Source: Emmonsiellopsis sp. PD_33
Taxonomy: Eukaryota; Ascomycota; Eurotiomycetes; Onygenales; Ajellomycetaceae
Length of the DNA: 64,000 bases
NCBI GenBank assembly: GCA_032988165.1
Contig: JANTQF010000130.1
Location: forward strand, 27,160 to 91,159
Direction: 5' to 3'
In this document: positions 44,655 through 55,152 of the stretch, one piece after another
How positions within the stretch are numbered: the stretch's first letter is position 1
How the letters are laid out: the number at the start of each line of letters is the position of its first letter
Program-made: the position numbers and the translations under genes
The notes under the pieces: model-generated
The model's database searches: none
Told to the model about the DNA's origin: nothing
What the model saw: the letters and a program-made list of their open reading frames with translations, nothing else

Positions 44655-44896
44655 GCTCTAATAAGTGGATTGTGTGAGCTATACACTAAAATCAAAATTA
44701 TAATCACTAGAGAAAGGAAGGAAAAAGGAAAAGAAATCATAAGATCATGCAATATAAATAGAAGGAAATTATGTGAGGTTAGAGTGAATAAACATTCATA
44801 TGAAGGCCCAGTTAGAGGCATCCAATCAGGCAGTCAGAGATCAGATAAAGTTTGGGTGAGCTATAAATATAGAGTATAAGGGTGTAGCTCTTCACA
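44655..44896 (-). repeat. B1 5' LTR, major fragment
   Basis: 242 bp that complete the 12 bp at 35,306-35,317 to a 254-bp LTR. Ends TTCACA and is followed by CATGC (44,897-44,901), the right copy of the B1 duplication. Confidence 0.9.
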
Positions 44897-45895
44897 CATG
44901 CCTGCTGATTGTCCTAATCATGTTTTTGAGGTTACTATTAAAATCTATAGGAATTATAGTGATAATAGATGCTCTAAATTTAAAATCTTTAGTATCTATT
45001 GTATCTTCTTAGAATCTCTACATTAAAGCTGTATTCTTCTATTATATGTTAAGAATTTAATTTCTATTAGTAGTAACATCATTGAGTTTTTTACTTATGA
45101 GAGGAAGAGATCTCTCACCATGATCATCAAGCAGTTTATCTACTTAAATAATATTAGTGTCTCTATTATCTTTAGCTCTAATCCTACTGACTTAGTAACC
45201 TCTATTTAGTATGTCTTCTCACTCAGTCTTTTATTTTATATTTGCTGACTTGCTCCTTCTTTCCTCTAGTAATAGAGCTACTAAGTAGCATAAAGTCTCT
45301 ACTATTATAATCTTAAGTGCCTTTTAGGTTGCTACCTTCTTTGCCAATAAATCTTTATTGACCCTGTTGAGGTCTCCACTCATACCACTATCTATCACTG
45401 AAGATGAAGGAGATATAGAGGTAGATACTAATAAAGGAAAAGAAAAAAATAATAAGAATGCTACATTGAGTAAGTTACTCCTATATGCACTAGGTTAGGC
45501 TATAAAGTCTTTAAAGGGGAGAAAGAGGCCATACTCTCTGAGTTTACTCCTATCTGATGCTGAATCTTTAATGTCTTCTGAGAATTCAAACTTAGAGAAT
45601 AAAGTCTCTATTACCTTCTCTAATAATAATCAGAAGGACTCTAACACTGAGAATACTTCTTCTTCTTCTAATAGTAATACTAATAAATCTTCTATAGGAT
45701 CTTTAAAGAGAAAGAGATAGATAGTTCTTAATTATAGAGTTCCATTCTTTAGCCTCTAATTTAGCATTTTATAGGCTTACCCTACAGCATCTCATTCTGC
45801 AGCAAGTCAGAGGCTTTTTTTAACCTCTGAGGTTATTTTTCATTCAGTTCAGACCTTATACAGGCCTTAACATAGGACTCTAATTGATCATATAA

Positions 45896-46149
45896 TGTGA
45901 AGAGCTACACCCTTATACTCTATATCCATAGCTTGCCCAAACTTCACCTGATCTTCAACTGCCTAATTGGACACCTCTAACTGGGCCTTTATATGAATGT
46001 TTATTCACTCTAACCTCATATAATTTCCTTCTATTTATATTGCATAATCTCATAATTTCTTTTTCTTTTTCCTTTCTTTTTCTAGCAATTATAATCTTGA
46101 TTCTAGCATATAGCTCATACAATCCACTTATTGGAATGTACCCATTACA
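45896..46149 (+). repeat. B2 5' LTR
   Basis: 254 bp; aligns without gaps to 51,211-51,464, the differences being mostly transitions. Confidence 0.9.
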
Positions 46150-46452
46150 TTTTGTAATTACTCACTTGATCTCTTCTTAGAGATCCTCATTATATTTATC
46201 CTCTAAATGTAATTCATACATATAGTAAATTCCTCTGAATGTGACCCATATGTATAGTAAACTCTTCTGAAATCCAAAATACAACTTGCCCAGCTCAGCT
46301 CCACTAGATGACATGTCAGTGAAAGACCTTAAAGCTCTAATAGTTCATATTAATATCTCATAAGATTTTTCTCTAAACTTTCTAAATCCTTCAAACTTCC
46401 TGAATCCTCTGAACTCTCTGAATCCAAACAATCTTTCAAATCTATTATAAAT

Positions 46453-49400
46453 ATGGACTCTTCACATGAAGATAGCACCCCTCCTCAGAGCTCTAATGCT
46501 GAATTTCAAAACTTCATTTAATAGCTTATAAATAAGATCAACCTCATTGCTGAATAAAACTATATATTTATATCAACTTCAGCTCCTATTCTGACTCTTA
46601 CTCACCTAATCACTTCTTTTGAGGATTTTTCAAGATGCTCAAAAGAAAGACTCACTACTCTTGAGAAATTCATGAGCAAATAAGTCTCTAAATACTCTGC
46701 CTGATGCCTCAGTGTAGAGGTCAAAATCACTTTGAATGACCTTGCAATTAAATCTCCCACTGATCAGACCTGGTACATCTATATCTAACTCTCTGGTACT
46801 GCTATCACCCAATTCCACTCTTAGATAAAGGTTAATATCAAACTCATTCCTATAACCCCTAATATCATTTTCAACCAGCTTGACATCCTTTTCTTCAATT
46901 CTTCAGTAGCCTAGAAGGCCCTGACCTGGCTATACAGCATTCACCAGAAAATCAATCTACTCTCTATCTTTCTTTCAAGATTCAATCAGAAGATCCTGGA
47001 AGTTAGTAGCCAGCTATGAAATGATACTGTCAAGAAGGCCCTACTTAAAAAGGTCATTAAGTTTGAACTTCTACAGCAGACTGTTGCCTCCATTGAACCC
47101 CTCATATACCTTAAATATTATATAAAGCTCTATAGCATAGAGAACAACTTGTCCAAGATCAAGACCATTTAAAGCTAAATTCATGGTGATACCCCTATCA
47201 CCTCTGGAGAGGCCTTCCCCAAGACCTTTCTACTGAAGAACCTGAATGCTATGGACTGAATATCTATAGAGCCTACTTACATGAATACATTTTACATTCT
47301 GAATATAACTATCACTATCATTATTAATCATTATGCCTGAGGTGTCTGCATTAACTGCAACAAACCTGGGCACAGAGCTGCTAACTGCTGTGAAACCTAT
47401 ATTCCCCCAAAACTGCCTGTATGATCCACAAACATATAAATCAAGCTCAAAGAGGAGGAAGACTTCAAAGACATCAAGTCAGACTTGGGAAAAGACTAGC
47501 TTTTATGTGAAATTGCAAGTGGAAGCTCTCAGAGTTAGATAGGAAGACCTTTAAGAAGAAAATGACTATTCTGATGATTCTTGTATCTATTATAGTTAAT
47601 CATTTTTTTAATATGAATGCTATGATAGACAGTGATTACTATTACTATTTAATAATTTACTCTCACATGATTAACCATCATAATCTCCTGTGTATTCTGA
47701 TCAACCCCTGAAAGATTGAAGATGTTAATGGTGATACAGGCAGCTTCATATGAAACATGATGAAGCTTAATATTAATATTAGTGGATTTTTCTGAGAAAA
47801 TGCTTATGCATATGAGATTGAGAATCTCCTATATGACTTCATACTAGGCCTATCATAGCTATCTAAACATCAAGCTCTCATTAATACTTGCAATTAATGT
47901 GTTATATTTTCTGAAGGCATCTACATCTCTGAAAAAGACATTCATAAAATTGCTAATCTTTACTAAATCTCTACCAACACTTATAATCTCCTTTGAAGCT
48001 GCAATTAGAAATTTAAGTTCCAACCTCCTATTAAAATCTTTACTGCTAGCATAGCTGACATAGAGAAGGCTCTCTCACAGCTCTCTAAGAAGTTAAAGAC
48101 TGATCTTATAATAGTTCTCCCTCCATACTACCATAAATTCCTCAATGTTTTTAATTATAAGGCTGCTGAGAAGCTCCTACTATTTCACAGTATGCATAAT
48201 TATCATATTAAATTTAAGAAGATAGATGGTAAAGACCTTCAGCTGCCCTAAAGATTACTATATAATATGTCACATGATGAACTACTTGTGCTCCACAAGA
48301 CCCTTAATGACCTTCTAAATAAGAGTTTCATCTGAGTTAGCAATTCACCTGCAGGTGCACCTATACTCTTCATGAAAAAGCCAGGTAGAGGCCTCTAGTT
48401 CTATGTTAACTATTAGAGTCTTAACTGTCTCATCTGAAAAGATCATTACCCACTACTATTAATCAATGAGACTCTTAAATGAATTAGCCAAGTCAAATGA
48501 TTTATAAAGCTGAATGTTATTTCTGCATTCTATAAGATCTGAATTATAGAAGGAAATGAATGGCTAACTGCCTTTCACATGAGATATAATCTATTTAAAT
48601 GGACAGTTACCCTCTTTAGCCTCATAAATGTTCTGAGTACCTTCCAGAAATACATTAACTAAGCTTTATGAGACTATTTAGATGAATTTACTTCTACCTA
48701 TCTTGATGACATCCTCATCTTCACTGATAGATTCTGCAAGTAACATTAAGAGCATGTCTGAAAAGTTCTTACTCACCTCTATGAATATAATCTCCCAATT
48801 AACATCAACAAATCTATCTTTAAAGTTTAAGAGATGACCTACCTTGGCTTCATCATAGAGACAGAGAAGGGAGTCTGTATGGACCTCAAAAAGATTACTA
48901 CTATCCTCAAATGGGAGGCTCCTACAACCATAAAAGACATATGAGGCTTCCTAGAATTTGCAAATTTCTACTGATACTTCATTTAGGATTTTTCTGATAT
49001 TATTCAACTACTAACTGACCTCACATGTAGAGATCAGTAGTTTCTATAATCTAAGGAGGCAGACAAGGCATTCATGCATCTTAAATAAATGTTTGTCTCC
49101 ATCTCAATGCTCATTATATTTAACTCTAACTATCTAATGATAGTTGAAACAGACTCTTCTGATTACATTACAGGTAGTACTCTCATGCAATAGGATGATA
49201 AAGGTGTCCTGTAATTCTATGCATTCATATCTAAGAAGCTCAGCCCTGCTGAAGCCAACTATAAGATTTATGATAAGAAACTCCTTATCATCATTTAATA
49301 TCTAGAAGAATGAGACTTCAAACTCTGTAGTGTGAAAAACTTCAAAATCATTATAGATCATAAGAATCTCTAATATTTCATAATGACCTATAAACTCTCT

Positions 49401-51200
49401 GAATGCTAGATGTACTGAGCTGAATTTCTTAGCTACTTCTATTTTATAATTTATTACTGTTCTGACACAGAGAACTCTATAACTAATACCCTCTTCTAAT
49501 ATGAATAGAATATACCTTCTAAAGACTTTAATACTTACTGAGTAAACTGCAAATAGAGACTACTAGATCTACAGACCCTCAAAGAATCTGAAGTAATATC
49601 ATATGAAGTAATACATATCTTGCCTATCATTCTACTAATCATAACTGCCTCATTTCTGCTCTAGAGACTCTGGGACACTGCTGCCACCTTCAATGAACAC
49701 CTTCAAATGATGATTCAGATTATCTAAGATAAAGCTTATCATTTTTCATCTGAACTTCAAGCTCATGTTGATATCACTAAATGCTCTGTAAACCCTAACT
49801 TCTGATTATACTTTTAGAGGAGGTAGTAGGTTTCTAATTCAGAATTATTGCACATCTAAATCATATAAGAAACTCATAATTCTCTAATGATCAGCCACCT
49901 GAGCTGCAAAGTGCTCTATCAAATTTTATCTCAAGATTTCTACTAGCTTAATATGTTTCAGAGCATTTAATAGTTCATCTGGAACTATAATGTCTGCTGA
50001 TTCATTATTGCCTAGTAGAACTACTATTAAAATCTACTCAAATCTCTCTTAATCTTTAAATATGTCTGGTGTGATATTACTATTAATTTCACAGTAGACC
50101 TCCTTATAAGTAATGACTATAAGAATATTCTTATCATTATTAACTATCTCAGTAAAGATGTTATCTTTAAATCCTGTGTGAAGATAAATATGCCCATAAT
50201 AGCTGAAGTCTTCCTTTAAAGTTCATTTTATTACTAGTATGATCTACTCTATACAATTATCTCAGACTGTGGGACCTAGTTTATTGGAGTTATCTGAAGT
50301 TAAATTTATTAGCTCCTCAAAATTTCTCAGCACCTCTTGACTGCCTATCACCCTGAAACTAATAGTAGCACTAAATGTATGATTCAGATAACTAAGAATT
50401 ATCTTTAAAAGTTCTATTTATATGCCCAGAATAACTGAAATGAACTCTTCCTGCATGCTAAACTCATAATTAATAGCTATAATGCTATTAGCACTGATGT
50501 TAGCTCATTTTTCCTCTCACACAATTATAACCTTAAAGTTCTTAATCTTACTAAATTACTTAAATCTTCCACTTTACTCTGCAGTCTGATTCAAATTGTG
50601 AACATCATTATCTTAAAACTTCAGCAAGCCTATAAGTAGGCTGAATCCTCCATGATCAGCACTCAGCAGAACTAATAGAACTACATGAATGCCTACTAAA
50701 ATTCTACTGAATATTATAAGATAAATAATAAGGTCTAACTAGATCTTCAAAACATCACAATTAATTACTCATTTTACACACTTAACTACTAATATGCTAA
50801 ATACACTATCATTGAAGTTCTAGGGAGTCATAACTACTACCTTGATATATCATCCAGGATCCATAATGTGTTTCACATGAACCTACTCTATAAAGCCTTC
50901 ACTGATCCATTCTTTTCACAAGAGATTACTAACTGGTATCTATCTGGCATCATCAGGGAAGATAATGAGGTAGAATATGAGATTAAAGCTATTCTTAACT
51001 ACTGTCACTGCAGATGAGGATTTTAGTATCTAGTGAAATAGCTTAGATATAAAGCTTCTTCATGGAAATCAACTTTCATCCTGCAAGACATCACTGTGCT
51101 TGCCTGTTATGAAGAGCTGCATCTGCCTAACAAAACTCTATCTATATTACCCCACATCTGATTTTCTGACCCCTTCCACCTGCCCTCCAAATCTGAATAG
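46453..51200 (+). pseudogene. B2 gag-pol remnant
   Basis: The ATG at 46,453 opens a gag-like frame (MDSSHEDSTPPQSS) soon broken by TAA/TAG. A CCHC knuckle (CINCNKPGHRAANC) survives at about 47,349-47,390. Protease-region residues follow. The RT core YLDD is intact at 48,699-48,710. RNase H and integrase can be followed through stops. The end has a chromodomain reading EYEIKAILNYCHC...YLVK at about 50,975-51,050. Many TAG codons stand where the family has Gln or Trp. A 71-codon open stretch at 47,333-47,542 includes part of this relic and is not a gene of its own. Confidence 0.88.
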
Positions 51201-51210
51201 GGGGGGATAA

Positions 51211-51464
51211 TGTAAAGAGCTACACCCTTATACTCTATATCTATAGCTCACTCAAACTTCACCTAATTTCTGACTACCTAATTAGATACCTCCAACCAGG
51301 CCTTCATATGAATATTTATCTGCTTCAACCTCATATAATTCCCTTCTATTTATATCATATAATCTCATGATTTCTTTTCCTTTTTCCTTCCTTTCTCTAG
51401 TAATTATAATCTTGATTCTAGTGTATAGCTCACATGATCCACTTATTGGAGTGTGCCTGTTACA
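51211..51464 (+). repeat. B2 3' LTR
   Basis: 254 bp; followed by CATAA, the right target duplication. Confidence 0.9.
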
Positions 51465-51469
51465 CATAA

Positions 51470-52559
51470 CTTTAAATCACTAAGAAATAGCTTGATGAAT
51501 AAAAAGGTAACATGCAGATGCACAGCACTATAAATCAGAACTTATTTACTTATATTTACTAGCATATATCTCTTCAATTTCTGTTTCTGGGCTCCTTGCT
51601 ATTATCCCAGTACCAGTATTTATTAAATACTAATTCAAGAGAGGAGGTTAACATCTATTACTTTCACCCTGTATGATTTACATCTATTACTTTCTATAAC
51701 TCCTTGCTCTATCTATATGCTACCTGAGTTTAACCCATACCTGCCTCCAGACCGCCAAGTTCCCTGATAGCAAAATAACTGTTTAAAATTGTATAGCTAG
51801 TTATTATATCTATAGCCACTCACCTGTGACTTAAAAGCATGGCAAGTAATTAAACCAGAAAAAATAAACCATGATGGGAATCACTAAGTAACTTATCAAT
51901 AAGAATGAGAATGTATCTCTCATAAGGTCATAATAGTATCTGTTAAAATTAGTTAAAGGACTATATCCATTCTTCTCTGGCTTAACTATCTAAAGGTAAA
52001 GAAGAAGAGATGTCCAGTTACATTGCAGACACCATTCCTGCAACTAGGTACTTTATTATAGATTGATTATGAAATTTTACCAGGGCATTCTAGTAGTTAG
52101 CTGTGGTTTGGCAAACTATTAATTAAGCACTTGAATATCCAACTCAAGCCCTTACATATAGGTATACATGTTTATAGATACTACTGTCTTCCCTTCTGGT
52201 TACTAATATATACCCACAGAGTTGGAGCGGGAATAAACAGAGAAACTTTTGTTAGAATATTGCACCTCTCTTATTTTATGCCATATAGATATGCAAATCA
52301 AATAGAACAATACAAAATCAGAATAGGAAGCAAAGATCCAAAGTGAAAAAAAGTGGTCAATGTTGTAGTGTAACTAGGTAGGTAGGGTTGATTTGATCTC
52401 CAGGATTTTTTATTTCTCTTTGGGAGGAATTTTTAGATCGGGGGGCCGCGATTTTTGCGCGGCCATGTATGTAGTCAAGATTATGAAGCAAAAAAACTTA
52501 TCCGGAATTTTACGTGAGTATTGCTTGGGTTTTCATTTGCATTGGATGATTCGATTCGT
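51470..52559. other. Right border of the repeat island and TPI1 3' flank
   Basis: AT-rich sequence without domains. CG dinucleotides reappear from about 51,750 and GC rises sharply near 52,430. Probably Helitron tail or older debris, then the TPI1 3' untranslated region. No gene supported. Confidence 0.5.
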
Positions 52560-53977
52560 TTATAGGCGGGCGTTGATGATATCGACGACTGTTGTTTGTT
52601 GTGGTTAGGTATATAACTCAAAAACCAGAAGAGTATACGCTGGGGTGATTTGATGCAGGGAGCGCGAGATGAAGAACATCGAGGAACGAAATAGTACATA
52701 CAAGCTGGTTTCAGACTGGCTCCGCCAACCAGGAACCCGTCAACATCGGGCTGCTTAGCAAGCTCCTGGCAGTTCTTCTCGGTTACGCTTCCGCCATAGA
52801 TGACCCGGACGTTCGCGGCGGCGTCGGGAGAGATCTTCTCGCCTAGCCACTTGCGGATCGTGGCATGGACTTCCTGCGCCTGTTCCGTGGTGGCAACCTT
52901 ACCGGTTCCGATGGCCCTGGCAATATCCAACGCCGTCAGCATGGTTGGCCTATTGGGGTGATATTGGCGGGGTGGAGGGTGGGGGAAAGGGAGATTACCA
53001 GATAGGCTCGTATGCAATGACGACTTTAGACCATTCTGCAGGCGAGAGCTTTTCGGCAACGGCGTTCAACTGTCTGGTCACGACGTCCATGGTCTTGTTT
53101 GCTTCGCGCTCCTGTTATATTATGGGGACAGTGACGTCAGTTTCCGCTTTTTAACGGAGACGAGTTTCCCATAAGGATCGGGATCTGCGATGCAGGGATT
53201 TTTTTTTGTTGCTCGATTCGACAGCACAAATATAACAAAAAAGGAAACGGGTGAATCCTACCTCAAGGGACTCTCCGATGCAGAGAATGACATTGAGACC
53301 GCCGTCGATGGCGGACTTGGTTTTCCGCGCGACGAACTAGATGTTCCGAGGCAATAGAAATTAGCCATGCTGTGGCAACCACGAAACTCGAAACAGCCGT
53401 AAAAAATGGGGAGGATATAAAACTGCTCAGAGAAGCAGCTTCAAGCACCAAAAACGGGATTCCTCATGGTTACTGGCAGAATAAACGCCTCCCCAACCGT
53501 AGCTCAAGGGGAGAAATAGAATACACACCTCATCACTCTCCTTAAGGATGACTCTCCGCTCACTGTGTCCAACAAGAGTCCACGAGACATTTGCATCCTT
53601 GAGCTGGTCCACGCTCAGCTCTCCGGTGAAAGCACCACTGGGCTTGTCGAAAACATTCTGGGCGGAGACGGCGATTCTGCCGTCGGCGAGCTGGCGGGCG
53701 AGAACGAGGTAGATGGCGGGAGGGGAGATGACGACTTCGGTGTTGGGATCGAGCTTGGCGGAGTTGAGGTTGTTGATGATCTGGGTGATGGACTGGGTGT
53801 TCCCGTTCCTGCATGAGTTTGATGTTTAGTTAGATATATGGTGGTTCTATTGGGGAAAGGAATTGGGCTGCTTTGTGACGCGCGAGGAAGCAACCGTGCA
53901 GCCGCGCGGAGTCCGGGCTAGACACCAGAGCAAACGTACATCTTAAAGTTGCCGCCAACGAAGAATTTGCGAGACAT
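52560..53977 (-). CDS. TPI1: Triosephosphate isomerase
   Basis: Six exons: 53,977-53,940, 53,808-53,529, 53,336-53,262, 53,111-52,999, 52,916-52,702 and 52,588-52,560, giving 249 aa. Interconverts dihydroxyacetone phosphate and glyceraldehyde 3-phosphate in glycolysis. Catalytic residues are present: K12 in GGNFKMN (split by intron 1), H94 in VGHSERR, E166 in IAYEPIWAIGTGK (split by intron 4). Phosphate-binding VIYGGSV and FLVGGASLKPA are also present. The last exon of 29 nt supplies FVDIINARL and the stop. The gene lies within about 1 kb of the decayed repeats, and its introns and codons show no sign of decay. Confidence 0.96.
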
Positions 53978-55152
53978 TTTGAGTGGTGGAGTGGTGTAGA
54001 TTGACCGGGATAGGATGCGGGAGACGAGATGTCGGTACAGAATGGTGAAACGGCGGGCAGGGACTACAGACGGCAATTGAGTCAGCAACGCAGGCAGCGG
54101 GTGGGGATGGACAGCAACATACCTATGCAAGACGGTGGAGAAGTTGGAGATCAAGAAAACGAGCAGCTGGGGAGGATGAGAGAGGAGGAAGATGGAGAGA
54201 GGATCACGAAAACAAACAGCGGCGGCAGAAACCGGTGGGCGGGGCAGGCGGGCGGCGGGCGGGGCCTAACTGCTTCGGGTTGGCGTCATCATCATTCCCG
54301 AAGCGGCTCTCGGTGGGGGGGACGCCAAGACCCGCGAGCCCTAATTGATTTCGGCTCCTGGATTTCTACGTGACTTGCTGGAAATATGAGTAGCAATTTA
54401 AATGCACTAGTAATATTCCAGAGCAAAGAGAGAGGCTGCCTCCGTCATCAACTAAATAGCGGCCGAGAGTGTGCAATCTGTAAAGCTGGCAAGAAGGGAA
54501 ATAGGAGAAAAGCAGCGAGCATAAGTCGAAATCAATAGATCGCCTGGGTACAAGAGAAACACAATATATTTAGACCGAAAAGCAAATTGTAGAGCTAGGA
54601 AGATACATGACTCTTCACTTTCGTTCCCGAACATATCGCCAGTGTGAAAGAATGACGGCCAGCATCCATGCAAGACAACATCAACAAGGAGAACTAGGAA
54701 AATATTTTTCAAAAGCAAACGTGGTATCATAGAACAAAGCCGAATCATGGCGTCTCCGTCGATATTGCCGTTTCAGTCTTGAAAACAAAAAGGGGCAACA
54801 ACCCACCAACACGGCAGAGTTATCTCCCCCCCAACGTTGAAGGAACAAATCAATAACTAATAGCCGAAATACCCCAAACGCAAATGTGCATCAATCAAGT
54901 GGTGATATGACATATGACATCAGAGTAAATCCCCGAATCCAAGTCCAAATCCTTAACCCGTAGACCTTTTTCCGACCCTCCGACCCTTGCCCAAAACCTT
55001 TCCATCCAAGTGTACAAAATGGCACATTCCGTTTCCCGAACCCCCATTTTTTTTGTTGCTGATCCTGGTCCAGTCCCGATATCCATAGACAAAACTCCAA
55101 AAGGTATACCATTCCATATGCATGCAACCAAGAAAGAAAAAGAAAGAAAAAA
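53978..55152. other. TPI1 promoter and intergenic region
   Basis: The first 350 bp upstream of TPI1 is GC-rich and purine-rich on the + strand (pyrimidine-rich on the TPI1 sense strand), typical of strong glycolytic promoters in fungi. The remainder is the 3' flank of the downstream minus-strand gene. No other gene is supported. Confidence 0.5.

Larger units (their letters stand above)
29991..44896 (-). mobile_element. Decayed chromodomain Ty3/gypsy element B1, itself split by element A
   Basis: Minus-strand LTR retrotransposon. Left (3') LTR is 29,991-30,244 (254 bp). The right (5') LTR is cut into 35,306-35,317 and 44,655-44,896, which also sum to 254 bp. Subtracting element A and its duplicated GGTAT, the element is 5,569 bp, identical in length to B2. 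A polypurine tract (G-run with A flank on the minus strand) sits at about 30,245-30,262 against the 3' LTR. Internal sequence 30,261-35,305 reads as gag-pol with many stops. LTRs of B1 and B2 align end to end with differences that are nearly all C/T or G/A. Confidence 0.92.
29571..45720 (+). pseudogene. Second Helitron-associated gene, split by the B1 gypsy insertion
   Basis: Left part 29,571-29,990 and right part 44,902-about 45,720 on the + strand read as one former coding region once the inserted elements (29,991-44,901, including one CATGC copy) are ignored. The left part has an ISGSFIITD stretch and ends ...TVTIYTAHCNM. The right part continues PADCPNHVFEVTIKIYRNYS in the same frame. Farther right is an acidic Ser/Asn-rich tail ending GSLKRKR before TAG (about 45,390-45,712), in a shifted frame relative to the start. 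Occasional TAG codons interrupt both parts. The beta-rich, 'SGSF' start could be an OB-fold (RPA-like proteins ride on some Helitrons), but that is inference; I do not recognise the family. Confidence 0.5.
45896..51464 (+). mobile_element. Decayed chromodomain Ty3/gypsy element B2
   Basis: 5,569 bp, + strand, same family as B1. 5' LTR 45,896-46,149 and 3' LTR 51,211-51,464 (254 bp each, starting TGTGAAGAGC / TGTAAAGAGC, ending TTACA). Polypurine tract with a seven-G run at about 51,199-51,210. Flanks are TATAA (45,891-45,895) and CATAA (51,465-51,469): one C-to-T difference, which the same mutational process would produce. The insertion lies downstream of the second Helitron-associated gene. 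Confidence 0.92.
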
